Notes: a model not told the origin generated them from the letters alone. DNA of 64,000 nucleotides from Pseudomonas violetae (GCF_023072615.1 NZ_JAKNRW010000002.1:62001-126000); one strand, 5' to 3'. Shown: positions 36,432 to 47,399, counted from the stretch's first letter. Numbers and translations are program-made.

Positions 36432-37919
36432 ATGCTTGAAAATATCAAAGCCGCTTGGCTTTCAAACATCCGGGCGGATGTACTCGCAGGTCTCGTCGTT
36501 GCGCTAGCCCTCATTCCCGAGGCTATCGCCTTCTCCATCATTGCCGGAGTCGACCCCAAGGTTGGCCTCTACGCCTCTTTCTGCATCTGTACCGTCATCG
36601 CATTTGTCGGCGGTCGCCCGGCGATGATCTCTGCGGCCACAGGCGCCATGGCTTTGCTGATGGTGAACCTGGTCAAGGACCATGGCCTGCAATATCTGCT
36701 GGTTGCCACACTCCTCTGCGGCGTATTGCAGGTCATCGCCGGCTACCTGCGACTAGGGGAACTGATGCGCTTCGTTTCGCGCTCGGTCGTGACCGGATTC
36801 GTCAATGCGCTGGCGATCCTCATCTTCATGGCGCAATTGCCGGAGCTCACCGGCGTCACCTGGCCTGTTTATGCAATGACGGCTGCAGGCTTGGCAATCA
36901 TCTACCTGTTCCCACTATTGCCGGTCGTGGGTAAGTGGCTGCCCTCGCCTTTGGTGTGCATCCTGGTGCTTACTGCAGTTTCGGTGTACATGGGGCTCGA
37001 TATCCACACTGTCGGCGATATGGGGTCGCTGCCTGATAGCCTGCCGATCTTCATGTGGCCTGACGTGCCGCTGAATCTGAATACCTTGCTCATCGTGCTG
37101 CCCTATTCCGCTGCGCTGGCGGTGGTGGGGTTGCTGGAATCGATGATGACCGCAACGATCGTCGATGATCTGACCGACACATCCAGCGACAAGAGCCGCG
37201 AATGCAAAGGTCAGGGCATTGCCAATATCGTGAGCGCAATGATCGGCGGAATGGCGGGTTGCGCAATGATTGGCCAGTCGATGATCAACGTGAAGTCGGG
37301 AGGCCGAACGCGCCTGTCGACGCTGAGCGCGGGCGTGTTGTTGCTAATAATGATGATCTTCCTCGGTGACTGGCTTGCGCGCATACCGATGGCGGCACTG
37401 GTTGCGGTGATGATCATGGTATCGATCAGCACGTTCAGTTGGGGCTCCATTCGCAATCTCAAGCAATACCCGCTTTCCACGAACGTTGTAATGGTCGTGA
37501 CTGTGGTTGTGGTCGTTGCCACCCACAACCTTGCGTTTGGTGTGATCGCGGGGACATTGCTGGCCGCCATGTTCTTCGCCAACAAGATCGCCCACTACCT
37601 CGACATCACCTCCAAGCATGATCCCGAGCATAGCCACCGTACGTACTATGTCACTGGGCAAGTTTTCTTCGGTTCGGCAGATCGGTTTGCCAACTCGTTC
37701 GACCTCAATGAACACCTCGAAACCCTCACCATTGATCTGCGCGAAGCGCATTTCTGGGACATCACGGCCGTCGCGGCCCTGGACAAAGTGGTACTCAAGC
37801 TTCGTCGTGAAGGCATTCAGGTCGATGTGATTGGCATGAACAGGGCGACAGCCACGCTCGTGGATCGATTCGCCGTTCACGACAAGCCAGATGGCATTGA
37901 CACGCTGATAGGCCACTAA
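36432..37919 (+). CDS. SulP family anion transporter with STAS domain
   Basis: About 495 aa. SulP core: [44 protein letters not shown], then about ten to twelve helices, and a C-terminal STAS domain ([20 protein letters not shown]). Sulfate or bicarbonate transport cannot be separated; it is nearer to the short bacterial type that often moves bicarbonate with Na+. The start is uncertain: GTG 36411, ATG 36420 and ATG 36432 all lack a clear ribosome site; [10 protein letters not shown] matches relatives best. Confidence 0.9.
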   Translation: MLENIKAAWLSNIRADVLAGLVVALALIPEAIAFSIIAGVDPKVGLYASFCICTVIAFVGGRPAMISAATGAMALLMVNLVKDHGLQYLLVATLLCGVLQVIAGYLRLGELMRFVSRSVVTGFVNALAILIFMAQLPELTGVTWPVYAMTAAGLAIIYLFPLLPVVGKWLPSPLVCILVLTAVSVYMGLDIHTVGDMGSLPDSLPIFMWPDVPLNLNTLLIVLPYSAALAVVGLLESMMTATIVDDLTDTSSDKSRECKGQGIANIVSAMIGGMAGCAMIGQSMINVKSGGRTRLSTLSAGVLLLIMMIFLGDWLARIPMAALVAVMIMVSISTFSWGSIRNLKQYPLSTNVVMVVTVVVVVATHNLAFGVIAGTLLAAMFFANKIAHYLDITSKHDPEHSHRTYYVTGQVFFGSADRFANSFDLNEHLETLTIDLREAHFWDITAVAALDKVVLKLRREGIQVDVIGMNRATATLVDRFAVHDKPDGIDTLIGH

Positions 37920-38040
37920 TCGACGTGCCCTGCCCCCTCTCCGCCCGCGCTTACGCAACGTACTGCAAGTAGCGTGGCATTGAGGACACAGGGTGATCGA
38001 TGGCCCCTGACATCGGCTTTTCAGTGATTGAAGACCGGCC

Positions 38041-38763
38041 TCAATTCCACAGTGCCTCAATCGGCGTTGACGGCGAATAGTGGGTGGCTATTTGTGCCTG
38101 CAACAGTTCGGCAGCAGCCAGGGCATCGGTCAAGGCATGGTGCGCATGGTAGGCCGGCAGGTTATAGCGCGCGCGGCTGTCGGCCAGCCTTATTGAGAGC
38201 TTGGGGCGACGCAGCAGTCGGTCGAGCCAACTTCGCTTTTGTCGATGCATTCGCGCTTCCAATTGCATCGTGTCGATAACCGGAAATTGCACGCCCTCTC
38301 CCAAAAAACGGTGCAGCGCTTGATCGAGGAAGCCGCGCTCAATATTTCGGTAATGTACGACCATCACTTTACCGGCCATCGCTTCCAGCAGTTCCCCAAC
38401 TATGTCGGAGAGTCGCGGGGCATCCAGAATGTCGGCGTGGGTGATGTGGTGGAACGTCACCGACTGGCCATTGAGCTCGGAAGGCGGTTGTATGACCCAA
38501 TAAAGAGCCTGGCCACAACGTATCCGCCGTAGGCTGAACGGGATCAGTCCGATACTGACAATGCTGTGGGATTCGGCATCGAGACCGGTCGTTTCAATGT
38601 CGATTGCCAGCAGTTGTACATGCTCTATTGAGGTCTGTGCCGGTACAGACCCGGCTTGATAGAATTTTTTCAGATCGGGATGACTCACTTCCTCCGCCAA
38701 TACCTGAAACCTTGCAGCCCAGTCTATCTTCTCGAACTGTCGATCGACTTTCACCGCGCTCAT
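38041..38763 (-). CDS. DEDDh 3'-5' exonuclease (DnaQ-like)
   Basis: 240 aa. Exo I LLAIDIETTGLDAES, Exo II around VVHYRNIERGFLDQAL and Exo III HHALTDALAAAELL give a complete DEDDh site. It resembles proofreading-like exonucleases fused or coupled to CBS/DUF294 proteins. The ATG overlaps the stop of the DUF294 gene by one base (TAATG), so the two are translationally coupled. Substrate unknown. Confidence 0.9.
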   Translation of the reverse strand: MSAVKVDRQFEKIDWAARFQVLAEEVSHPDLKKFYQAGSVPAQTSIEHVQLLAIDIETTGLDAESHSIVSIGLIPFSLRRIRCGQALYWVIQPPSELNGQSVTFHHITHADILDAPRLSDIVGELLEAMAGKVMVVHYRNIERGFLDQALHRFLGEGVQFPVIDTMQLEARMHRQKRSWLDRLLRRPKLSIRLADSRARYNLPAYHAHHALTDALAAAELLQAQIATHYSPSTPIEALWN

Positions 38764-40637
38764 TACGATGGCCGACCGTTGAGTGGGTAGCGGAATCGCA
38801 AGAAATTCTGCGCGTTGCTCAAGACCTGAAACGCATCTTTGAGGTTATGCCGCTCGCTGGTGGAAAACCGCTCTGGCTCTATGTAGTTGTCAGGTATCGC
38901 GCCTTGCTCCAGCGCGTCTGCCTGATGCCGGATCCTTACCATGGACAGGAACTCCAAAGCGTAACGCAGGTGCATCAACGCGTCCGGAGGCATGAGCTGA
39001 GTGTTGCTGATCGCATCGAGGCGATCAAAGGAGTTCTGCGCCGTGCTTGCGCAAGCAAGGGCGTGGATGCGAATAAGGTCAGTCAGCGGCGCAGTGCCTC
39101 GGCCTTTGAGGTTGATGATGCCCTTCTGCCGGCCGTCGGTTTCCACCACGAACGTGCGGAAAAAGCCTAACGGTGGTGTTCGATTAAGCGCGATCCGGGC
39201 CATGGCGTGGAGAAATCCTGGATGGGTACTGGATTTACGGGCGCATAACTCCTTGAGTTCCTGCACCAGTTCCAGTTGACCATAGACTCCGTCCAGATCG
39301 AAAAAAATACAGCTGTTAAGCAAGGTCGCCGGATTGGGCTTTTCGATCCATTGATCAAAGTAAGCGCGCCAAACCCGCAGCGGTTGCCGCCATTGATCAT
39401 TGGTGGCCATGATTCCACCCTTGCAATAGCTATAACCGCATGCCGCCAGGCCATCGCTGACAAATGTGGCCAAGCGCTTGAAGTACTCATCATGCTGAAC
39501 GGGGTCGAATCGATCATCGAGGACCAGGGCATTGTCCTGGTCGGTCACCAGCAACTGCTCATCTCGTGCCATCGACCCCAGCACCATGAAGCAATACGGC
39601 ACAGGCGGCGGCCCCAGTTGTTTTTCCGCCAGCTCGATCAGACGCTGGGTGAAGGCACGACCAACACCTGCGATCGCACTCCCGATCATGTGTGCTGTAG
39701 CGCCGTCACGCACCATGCGAATGTAGGTTGCTCGCAGATCACGCAGCAGTGATCGCAGGCCCTCGACTGAGGTTTGGTTGGAGATCCGATTGACCAGGTA
39801 CAAGCTGCTTTGGGACTCGTACCGGATGATATCCGACAGGTTGATCAGACCTAAGGTCTTGCCTTTATAGGCGACGGGCAGATGATGGATATTGCGCCGC
39901 AACATGACCAGCATGGCCTCGAATACCGAGTCATCGGCCTGGATTGCCGCAGGATCAGTCGACATTATTTCGCTGATGGAGGTTGCGCTGTCACTTCGTC
40001 CTTCAGCGACCACTCGGGTGCGCAGATCCCGGTCGGTCACAATGCCGACCATTTCTGCTTGCCGCCCCGCAGGCCCCATGACCACGACGCAAGAAACGCT
40101 TTGCTCGGTCATCACTTTCGCCGCTTCGTGGACTGAAGTGTCGCTGCTCACCCACACCAGCTCACGCGATATCAAGGCGCGGCATTTGAGCTGGATCAGC
40201 TCACTCGCGCGGCCCTGCGCCTCGACAGCGGTCTGCAGCCTTGAGTGGCCCTCAGCCTCGACAAAGTCAGCGAACGCGTCGTGCTGCGCGCACAACTCTG
40301 CGAACATGTCGGCGGGAATAAAGTAGATCAGGCTGTCTTCCAGTGCTCTGGCCGGAAAACGAACTTTGTTGCTGCGCAACAAACCCGCCTGCCCGAAGAT
40401 ATCCCCTTCGACGAGGCGGTTGTAAAGATCACCGTTGCGCCGATAAATCTCCACGGCACCGCTGCGCACGTAGTGCAAATCCTGGATGACCGCACCGGCC
40501 ACAAGAATATCGCTGCCGGCTTTGAAATAACTGACTTCGATTCGCTGGGCTATTGCGTCCAGCGACTCTTGAGGCAACTGATCAAAGGGAGGGAAACGAT
40601 GAAGGTGGTCGCGAATCTCCTGTAACTCGATTTGCAT
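38763..40637 (-). CDS. cNMP-binding / CBS / DUF294 nucleotidyltransferase-like protein
   Basis: 624 aa. cNMP-binding domain (about 10-120), CBS pair (about 150-275; SVSCVVVMGPAGRQAEMVGI, IHHLPVAYKGKTLGLI), then a DUF294 nucleotidyltransferase domain (MVLGSMARDEQLLVTDQDNA) and its C-terminal partner. Such proteins sense adenine nucleotides; relatives sit next to acetate permease and DnaQ exonuclease genes. The exonuclease gene follows directly. Target of the transferase domain is unknown. Confidence 0.92.
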   Translation of the reverse strand: MQIELQEIRDHLHRFPPFDQLPQESLDAIAQRIEVSYFKAGSDILVAGAVIQDLHYVRSGAVEIYRRNGDLYNRLVEGDIFGQAGLLRSNKVRFPARALEDSLIYFIPADMFAELCAQHDAFADFVEAEGHSRLQTAVEAQGRASELIQLKCRALISRELVWVSSDTSVHEAAKVMTEQSVSCVVVMGPAGRQAEMVGIVTDRDLRTRVVAEGRSDSATSISEIMSTDPAAIQADDSVFEAMLVMLRRNIHHLPVAYKGKTLGLINLSDIIRYESQSSLYLVNRISNQTSVEGLRSLLRDLRATYIRMVRDGATAHMIGSAIAGVGRAFTQRLIELAEKQLGPPPVPYCFMVLGSMARDEQLLVTDQDNALVLDDRFDPVQHDEYFKRLATFVSDGLAACGYSYCKGGIMATNDQWRQPLRVWRAYFDQWIEKPNPATLLNSCIFFDLDGVYGQLELVQELKELCARKSSTHPGFLHAMARIALNRTPPLGFFRTFVVETDGRQKGIINLKGRGTAPLTDLIRIHALACASTAQNSFDRLDAISNTQLMPPDALMHLRYALEFLSMVRIRHQADALEQGAIPDNYIEPERFSTSERHNLKDAFQVLSNAQNFLRFRYPLNGRPS

Positions 40638-40798
40638 GGAACCTCGGAGACGATCAAGAAAAAGATGACTGAGTCTTGCACATGCCTGTGGGGTCTGGCG
40701 CGCTGAAGACAGCGCTTACCAGACCATATCCAGTCACGTTGTTCAACCTTTGGCAGTGATCAAGCGACTCCCACCTTCGTGTTCCAGGACTACGGCGG

Positions 40799-42253
40799 TC
40801 AATATCTCCAGAACACCGGCGTTATCAGCACCAGCACCGTCAGGATTTCCAGCCTTCCCAGGAGCATTCCAATGGTCAATAGCCATTTGGCAGCGTCAGG
40901 TAATGATTGGAAATTACCTGCCGGACCAATGATCGTGCCAAGCCCTGGCCCGACGTTACACACCGCCGTCGCGGCGCCACTCAACGCGGTTGTCCAATCA
41001 AGCCCGATAAGTGCCAGCCCCAAGGCAATGGCGGCAATTGTAATGGTGAAGAAAAAGGAGAAGGTCAAAAGCGAGCGCAAGATCTCCTCATCAATGGGGT
41101 GACCGTTGTACTTCTTCTGAATCACTGCTCGAGGATGAATCAGTTGCTTCAAGCTACTGACCAGCAACGCGGCAGCCACTTGAAAACGGAAAATCTTCAG
41201 GCCCCCAGCCGTAGAGCCTGAACATCCACCGACGAAGGTCAGGTAGAAAAACAGCAGGACAGCGAAGCTGCCCCATAGGGTGTAATCACCCACTGCAACA
41301 CCGGTGGTGGTGACGACCGAGGTCACGTTCACTGCCACGATACGAAGCGCATCCCACCATCGGTATTCGCTGTTAAAGCACAGCCAGGTCCCCACCGCCA
41401 GCCACGTGACAATCAAAAAGCCGATAAACCCGCGTACCTGATGATCTTTGATCAGCGCACGTCGATGACCGCGCAATGTGGCAACGTACAAGGTAAAGGG
41501 CAGACTGCCCAGAATCATGATCACCACCGCGACCCAGTGGATAGCGGGCTGCGTCCAATGTCCAAGTGAGGCGTCCGATGTTGAGAATCCTCCGGTGGAG
41601 ATCAACGACATGGCGTGGTTGAGCGCTTCAAACGGCGTCATCCCGGCGATCCAGAGCGCAAGTGCGCCGCTACCGGTAAGCCCCAGATAAAGAAAAAGGA
41701 TGTACTTGGCTGCCACATGGGAGCGCGGAGTCACCTTCTCCGACCAATCCGAAGATTCAGTCTGGAAAAGACGCATGCCCCCTACTCGCAGCAGCGGAAG
41801 GATCGCCACGGCCATGCCGATGAAGCCGATACCACCCAACCACTGCAGCATCGAGCGCCAGATCAACAACCCCGGAGAGGCTGTATCCAGGCCACTCAGG
41901 ACTGTTGAGCCGGTGGTTGTGATACCGGACATGGTTTCAAAAAAAGCGTCGGTGTAACTGATGTGACTGATAAAGACCATTGGCAACGCGGCGAAGGTAC
42001 ACACCACCACCCAACTGCCGGTCGTCAGCAGGTACATATCCCTGGGACGAAGTTGCGCAATATCCGGGCGCCCTCGCACGATCAACAATAGACCGCAGAC
42101 GAAGGTAATCAAACTGGACCAAAGAAAGGCCGATAGATCGTCGCTGCGCTCGTAGACCACTAACGTGATCATCGGGATGGCCATACTGACAGCCAACGTA
42201 ATAAGAAAAATACCTAAGATGAAGCCAATGAGCCGTATTGCCGCGATGGACAT
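40799..42253 (-). CDS. trkH: Trk-type potassium transporter membrane subunit
   Basis: 484 aa with the four pore regions of TrkH/TrkG: SGITTTGSTVLSG, SLISTGGFSTSD, VTSVVTTTGVAVG and AVCNVGPGLGT, each carrying the filter glycine. It takes up K+ with TrkA, which is not in the window. Divergent from the DUF2254 gene with a 298-nt gap. Placed among Cl-, betaine and mechanosensitive systems, so likely part of turgor and ion balance. Confidence 0.94.
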   Translation of the reverse strand: MSIAAIRLIGFILGIFLITLAVSMAIPMITLVVYERSDDLSAFLWSSLITFVCGLLLIVRGRPDIAQLRPRDMYLLTTGSWVVVCTFAALPMVFISHISYTDAFFETMSGITTTGSTVLSGLDTASPGLLIWRSMLQWLGGIGFIGMAVAILPLLRVGGMRLFQTESSDWSEKVTPRSHVAAKYILFLYLGLTGSGALALWIAGMTPFEALNHAMSLISTGGFSTSDASLGHWTQPAIHWVAVVIMILGSLPFTLYVATLRGHRRALIKDHQVRGFIGFLIVTWLAVGTWLCFNSEYRWWDALRIVAVNVTSVVTTTGVAVGDYTLWGSFAVLLFFYLTFVGGCSGSTAGGLKIFRFQVAAALLVSSLKQLIHPRAVIQKKYNGHPIDEEILRSLLTFSFFFTITIAAIALGLALIGLDWTTALSGAATAVCNVGPGLGTIIGPAGNFQSLPDAAKWLLTIGMLLGRLEILTVLVLITPVFWRY

Positions 42254-42551
42254 AGAAGTAACCTGACAAATGAGTGCCGCGCGGTATCAGAGGCTTAGCC
42301 TCCTGGGCCCGCAATTTCTAAGCGCGATCAGCAGGATCGCAATGCGTCGGCGTGATTCTCGCCTATTAAGGGGTATGTCCACCTCAAAACTTTATTCTCC
42401 CCCGGTTTTATCCGAAGATTGCGGTCAGGGAGACGGCTGAATGAACCATCCGTACCCACGAGAACTCAACCAAGGAGAGTCATCTCCGCTCCTTTGCTAA
42501 CCGGAACCTGAAATCATTGACTGATCACACCACTATCAAAAGGTATGAAAA

Positions 42552-43847
42552 ATGATCGCTCGTTGGCGCTGGTTGTTGCAACAACTGACCAAACGGCTTT
42601 GGTTCAGAGCGAGCCTGTTTTCATTGCTGGGCGTGGCTACCGCATTACTTGCCGTTGTCTTCAAAGACTATATTCCCGCATCACTGCCCACCCGTATTGG
42701 TGCCGACGCCGTCGACAAGATACTGGGCATCATCGCCTCAAGCATGCTCGCGGTGACCACCTTTTCTTTAAGCACAATGGTGACTGCCTATGGTGCGGCC
42801 AGCAGCGGCGTGACCCCCCGCGCCACTACGCTGGTGATGGAAGACACCACGACACAAAATGCCCTCGCGACCTTCATCGGCTCATTTCTTTTCAGCTTGG
42901 TGGGGATCATTGCCTTGAGCACAGGGGCCTACGGCAGGCAAGGAAGGGTTCTGCTATTTGCCGTGACCATTGTCGTGGTGATTCTGATTGTCTACACCCT
43001 GTTGCGCTGGATCGATCACCTTTCCAAGCTTGGACGGGTAGGCGAAACCATTGACCGTGTCGAACAGGCGACTATCGACGCGATAGATAATCGAGTGCAA
43101 TGGCCTTACTTGGGCGGTGCGCCTTACCCTGACGTTTCGGGCATTCCCGCCTCCGCTTATACGTTGGCAAGCCAGCAAACGGGGTATGTCCAACATATCG
43201 ATGTGAACGCGTTGGGGGCTATTGCCAAAGCGTGCGAGATACAGCTATTTGTAGAGGTTCTTCCGGGAAGTTTTGTTCACCTGGGCATGCCGCTCGCGCG
43301 GATCGTGAGCCTCAACACGGAGCGCGTCGACGACTCACATGCCTGCAACGAAAAAATCCTCGCGGCCCTGACCATAGGGGTACGTCGAACGTTTGAGCAC
43401 GACCCTCGGTTTGGGCTATCAGTGCTCTCAGAGATCGCCTCACGAGCCCTGTCGCCTGCGGTCAATGATCCCGGGACAGCCATTGACGTCATCGGCCGCG
43501 GGCTCAGAAGCCTCACCTGCTGGGGTCAACCACAAGATCCTGTCGCCAAAATCCATTCCGATTGCGAGCAGGTTTACCTTCGTGGCCTGGTGGTCGATGA
43601 TTTGTTCGATGATTTTTTCGCGCCGATTGCCCGTGACGGGGCGGCCTTGCTTGAAGTCGATCTTCGGATGATGAAGACCCTTGTGAGTCTGGCGCAGATC
43701 AACCCGATTTTATTCAAAAGTCCTTGTACCCGGCACGCGATTCTTTTGCTCAAGCGCGCAGACAATGCACTCACGCTGAAGGAGGACAAAGAGCGGCTGA
43801 GAGCCGCGGCCGCGGCGCTTTTGAACGAAAACGCTAGCGCCTATTGA
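42552..43847 (+). CDS. DUF2254 membrane protein
   Basis: 431 aa. N-terminal four helices (FSLLGVATALLAVVFKDYIP and a LVGIIALSTGAYG stretch) with the DUF2254 signature FSLSTMVTAYGAASSGVTPR, then a soluble domain (SEIASRALSPAVNDPGTAID). Function unknown. Its 3' end overlaps the convergent ClC gene by 7 nt. Confidence 0.9.
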   Translation: MIARWRWLLQQLTKRLWFRASLFSLLGVATALLAVVFKDYIPASLPTRIGADAVDKILGIIASSMLAVTTFSLSTMVTAYGAASSGVTPRATTLVMEDTTTQNALATFIGSFLFSLVGIIALSTGAYGRQGRVLLFAVTIVVVILIVYTLLRWIDHLSKLGRVGETIDRVEQATIDAIDNRVQWPYLGGAPYPDVSGIPASAYTLASQQTGYVQHIDVNALGAIAKACEIQLFVEVLPGSFVHLGMPLARIVSLNTERVDDSHACNEKILAALTIGVRRTFEHDPRFGLSVLSEIASRALSPAVNDPGTAIDVIGRGLRSLTCWGQPQDPVAKIHSDCEQVYLRGLVVDDLFDDFFAPIARDGAALLEVDLRMMKTLVSLAQINPILFKSPCTRHAILLLKRADNALTLKEDKERLRAAAAALLNENASAY

Positions 43848-45163
43848 TGGGCGTTGTCGCTTGGCGGCTTCACCGCGGATGATTGCAGAAAGCCGCGAGC
43901 CAACTGCTGATACAACTCGGGGCCCATCCTTGAACTGACCGCTTTGGCAATCAGCGCGACAGCCAGGAGACTGATCACCATCCCATGGCTGTCGATCATC
44001 TCCATCACGATGATTGCGGAGGTGATAGGTGATTGCGTTACAGCCGCCAGGAAACCGACCATACAAAGCGCAATGATCGGCTGCGTAGCCAAATGGAAGA
44101 GCTCCGCTGCGTTCGCACCGACCGCCGCCCCAACCGCCAGGGATGGAGCAAAAATTCCACCGGGGATCCCGGAAAAATAAGTCACCACAGTCGCGAGAAA
44201 GCGCGTAATTGGCGCGTGCCATGGCAGACCGACATCGGATGCGATGATCTGCGAAGTAACCCCGTAACCACTGCCAAATGACATCCCGCCACTGAGCCAG
44301 CCAAGAATCGCTACGATCATTCCACACGCACCGGCGAACCAGACCGGATGCATGCGGCGCCACTCCCAGACAACAAATCGATGATGCCGTTGTGGCCAAA
44401 GCAGCATCCGGCTGAACAGTCCACCCAGAAGCCCGCAGCCGATTCCGCTTGCCAGCACCGGTACCACGATATCGAGATTGATATCCTGCACGTCAAAGTG
44501 GCCGAAGTAGTTGTAATTGCCCTGCAAGGCGATAGCGACCATTCCTGACAGAATGATCGTGCTGAGCAATACCCCACTGGTCCGTGTTTCCAGTTTGCGG
44601 CCCAGTTCCTCTACCGCAAAGGCCACACCGGCCAGCGGCGTATTGAACGCTGCCGCGATGCCTGCTGCGCCACCGGCCAGAATCAGGTCCTCGGGGCGGA
44701 TAATTCGAGCATTGGGCAGGTAACGGTGAAAGAAATGCATGATCGAGGCAGCGACCTGAACAGAAGGACCTTCGCGTCCGGCTGAAAAGCCGCCGGTGAG
44801 CGCCAGTGTGCCAAGACCGATCTTGGCAAACGCAATACGCAGTGAGACCAATTTGCCGACCGGTTTGCCTTGGTGTGCAAGACGTGTAGCGGCGATGACC
44901 TGAGGAATTCCGCTGCCTTGGGCGCCGTCAAAAAACCGAGTGGTCATCCACACCACGAGCATGCCGATCAAAGGTGTGTATATGAACGGTAGCCAGGGTC
45001 GTTCGGCGGTCTGCAGGGTAAATTGGGTCAGTGCCAGGTCGGCCAGTCGAGCGAACATCACCACAAGAAGGCCTGCGAGGGTGGCGGCTGCCCAGAGCGT
45101 CACTCGAGTGCGCCAACGGATCGAGGCAAAACGACGTCGTATCAGCAATAGCGGTTTGATCAC
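43841..45163 (-). CDS. ClC family chloride channel or H+/Cl- antiporter
   Basis: 440 aa. Selectivity motifs GAQGSGIPQV, GGFSAGREGPSVQ, GIAAAFNTPLAGVAFAVEEL and YFSGIPGGIFAPSLAVGAAV. EGPSV contains the external gating glutamate, which supports H+/Cl- exchange. In enteric bacteria ClC antiporters help extreme acid resistance by balancing charge from amino acid decarboxylation; a decarboxylase/antiporter pair lies at the window end. No CBS tail. Confidence 0.93.
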   Translation of the reverse strand: MIKPLLLIRRRFASIRWRTRVTLWAAATLAGLLVVMFARLADLALTQFTLQTAERPWLPFIYTPLIGMLVVWMTTRFFDGAQGSGIPQVIAATRLAHQGKPVGKLVSLRIAFAKIGLGTLALTGGFSAGREGPSVQVAASIMHFFHRYLPNARIIRPEDLILAGGAAGIAAAFNTPLAGVAFAVEELGRKLETRTSGVLLSTIILSGMVAIALQGNYNYFGHFDVQDINLDIVVPVLASGIGCGLLGGLFSRMLLWPQRHHRFVVWEWRRMHPVWFAGACGMIVAILGWLSGGMSFGSGYGVTSQIIASDVGLPWHAPITRFLATVVTYFSGIPGGIFAPSLAVGAAVGANAAELFHLATQPIIALCMVGFLAAVTQSPITSAIIVMEMIDSHGMVISLLAVALIAKAVSSRMGPELYQQLARGFLQSSAVKPPSDNAHQ

Positions 45164-45300
45164 CCGAGCGGATTCCCGTTGAAGTTCAAGAATGTGAGGC
45201 AGCCCAGATTAACCGGTTACGGGGTGTCCTCCAACCGCACCGGCCCACATCGATAAAGAAACGGCGCAACGCGGCCTGGCACACGTTAGGCCTGCGGCTT

Positions 45301-45330
45301 AAGGCGATAGTGACTAACAGCTACCGCCTT
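45301..45330 (-). terminator. possible terminator after carbamate kinase
   Basis: AAGGCGATAG and CTACCGCCTT pair with one mismatch around a 10-nt loop, 8 nt past the arcC stop. No clear T-run on the minus strand, so confidence is low. Confidence 0.35.
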
Positions 45331-45337
45331 CTCTTGC

Positions 45338-46288
45338 TCAAGGCCTCGATGAGCTGACGTCATCACCGTTTTTCGCAAGGCAGACCTGGGTGCCCGCGTT
45401 GCCGGCGATCATTTCTTCAATCTGGTCGAGCGAACCGATGACGGCACGATGACCGGTCGCGAGCACAAAGCTTCGCGCCGCCTCGACCTTCGGTCCCATC
45501 GAACCTTCAGGGAAAGGGTGCCGGGCAAGCTCCTGCGGTGTGACGTTGCCGAGCGCGCGCTGCGTGGGCAAACCCCAGTCGAGGTAGACCGCCGACACGT
45601 CAGTGGCGATGATCAGCACGTCGGCTTTAAGGTCGCGGGCGAGCAAGCTGGTGCACAGATCCTTGTCGATCACTGCTGACACGCCGTGCAGTTTCTTGTC
45701 GCCACTCGCCCCCGTGGATGCCACTGGAATGCCCCCGCCACCGGCGGCGATGACCAGCGCGCCATGCTCCAGCAACCACCGAATCGCCTGTAATCCGAGC
45801 ACACGCAACGGCGCCGGCGATGCCACGACACGCCGAAACGCGTCACCGTCCACCGCCATGACCCAATCCATTTGCGAAGCGATACGCTCGGACTCGGCCT
45901 GGGTGTACATCGGCCCGATCGGCTTGCTGGGATGGCTGAAAGCCGGATCGTGCGGATCCACCTCAACCCGTGTGATCAGTGTCGTCACCGACCTCGTGGC
46001 GGGCAGCAAGTTGGCCAGTTCCTGTTCCAGCAGGTAGCCGAGCATACCGTCGGTCTGCGCGCCCAACACATCCAGCGGGTAGGCTTTTACCTTCTCGTAG
46101 GCAGCAGCCTGAAGGGCCAGCAACCCCACCTGAGGACCATTGCCATGTGTCAGCACCAGATCATGATGCGCGGCCACGCGCGCCAGTTGTGCAGCTGCAC
46201 CGCGGATGTTCTCCAACTGATTTTCTGCCGTCGGCGGTTGGTCACGCCGCAACAGCGCATTTCCGCCCAACGCGACCACGACCTTCAT
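45338..46288 (-). CDS. arcC: carbamate kinase
   Basis: 316 aa from ATG 46288 ([17 protein letters not shown]), GGAG 7 nt upstream. Motifs [28 protein letters not shown] and [13 protein letters not shown] are canonical. It makes ATP from carbamoyl phosphate, normally the last step of arginine deiminase fermentation. arcA and arcB are not next to it; the N-ATPase operon lies directly upstream on the same strand. Confidence 0.94.
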   Translation of the reverse strand: MKVVVALGGNALLRRDQPPTAENQLENIRGAAAQLARVAAHHDLVLTHGNGPQVGLLALQAAAYEKVKAYPLDVLGAQTDGMLGYLLEQELANLLPATRSVTTLITRVEVDPHDPAFSHPSKPIGPMYTQAESERIASQMDWVMAVDGDAFRRVVASPAPLRVLGLQAIRWLLEHGALVIAAGGGGIPVASTGASGDKKLHGVSAVIDKDLCTSLLARDLKADVLIIATDVSAVYLDWGLPTQRALGNVTPQELARHPFPEGSMGPKVEAARSFVLATGHRAVIGSLDQIEEMIAGNAGTQVCLAKNGDDVSSSRP

Positions 46289-46490
46289 GAGTGGCTCCGG
46301 CGCGGCTGCGCCAGCCCCTGACACGGTCGGCCAACTTCAGCGTTCACACCTTCGGTCATGACGTGGGTTTCCTATTCACAGTGTTCTATTCACAAAAGTC
46401 ACCGCCACGCCAGTGCGAGCCGGCAGGTCCTGCGCAGTTAGTCTGTGTGCCATGCCTCGGTCTGTCTGTTCGACAGCACACAAAGTCTGT

Positions 46491-47399
46491 TTAGGGCTGA
46501 GCGCCAGAATCTGCGCTGGGTAACAAGGCGTCGAAGCCGGAGATCACGTCGAACAGCTCTTCGTCGATACCGGCTTGGCGCAAGCGGTGGTAGTTGGCAT
46601 TTAGCTCTAGCAGAAGCTCGCCGATGTTGCGATCTGCGCGCTGCATGGCGGCGAGACGACTGGCGTTCTCACTGGCCAACGACTCGGCGCTGGCCCGAAA
46701 CAATGACACGAACAGGTGCTCGCGAATGAACGCGCGTAGGGTCTGCGCATTGGCGCTTAGAACTTCGGGCAGTTGCGCGGTGGGCCAAGGCTGCTGTGCC
46801 AAGCCGCGCTCCCAGTGCCCGTCCAGGGGCAGCAGCCGCTGACTCACAGGGTTATAGCCCGCGTCATTGGGTCGGTTATAGAAAAGGATCAACGTGGTGT
46901 TCTGTGGCTCGATTGCGCTGCCGGCAGTGGGGATTTTTTGCAGGATCTGTCCGACGAGTCGCGTGATTTGCTCAACCGACCCCGGCACGACAAATGCCCC
47001 TTCAAGTTGCCGGCCGGCATCGATCAGTCGCTCATGTACGCGCTCGCCCACCGCCCAGATCTTCGTCGCACCGGACGCCGACTGGCCCAGGGCATAGTCG
47101 ACCACCACCTCGTTGAACCGTCCCACCAATCCCTGATCGGAGCCAAATACCACCGCGTGCACCACGTTGTCCTCGGCGTGCGTTGACGATAACCGCAGCG
47201 GCTGCCCACTGGAATCGACCGTGCGCAAACACACACCCAATCCCAGTTCGACCGTGTGTGCGTAATCGGCCAATGCGGCCACCGAGCGCTCGTACTGCCC
47301 GATCGCCGAGGCCGCAGAGGCTTTCATGACCCGTACAACGGATTTCAGGTCCCCGGCGCTGCTGATCTGACGGCGCAGTGCGGTAATGTTGGCGGCCAT
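46491..47399 (-). CDS. atpG: N-type ATPase F1 gamma subunit
   Basis: 302 aa. N-terminal ITALRRQISSAGDLKSVVRVMKA-like coiled coil and a C-terminal helix (ENASRLAAMQRADRNIGELL) match the gamma rotor, though divergent from housekeeping AtpG. Last gene of the nine-gene cluster; its ATG overlaps the alpha stop by one base. No delta subunit gene occurs in the cluster, as is usual for N-ATPases. Confidence 0.9.
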   Translation of the reverse strand: MAANITALRRQISSAGDLKSVVRVMKASAASAIGQYERSVAALADYAHTVELGLGVCLRTVDSSGQPLRLSSTHAEDNVVHAVVFGSDQGLVGRFNEVVVDYALGQSASGATKIWAVGERVHERLIDAGRQLEGAFVVPGSVEQITRLVGQILQKIPTAGSAIEPQNTTLILFYNRPNDAGYNPVSQRLLPLDGHWERGLAQQPWPTAQLPEVLSANAQTLRAFIREHLFVSLFRASAESLASENASRLAAMQRADRNIGELLLELNANYHRLRQAGIDEELFDVISGFDALLPSADSGAQP

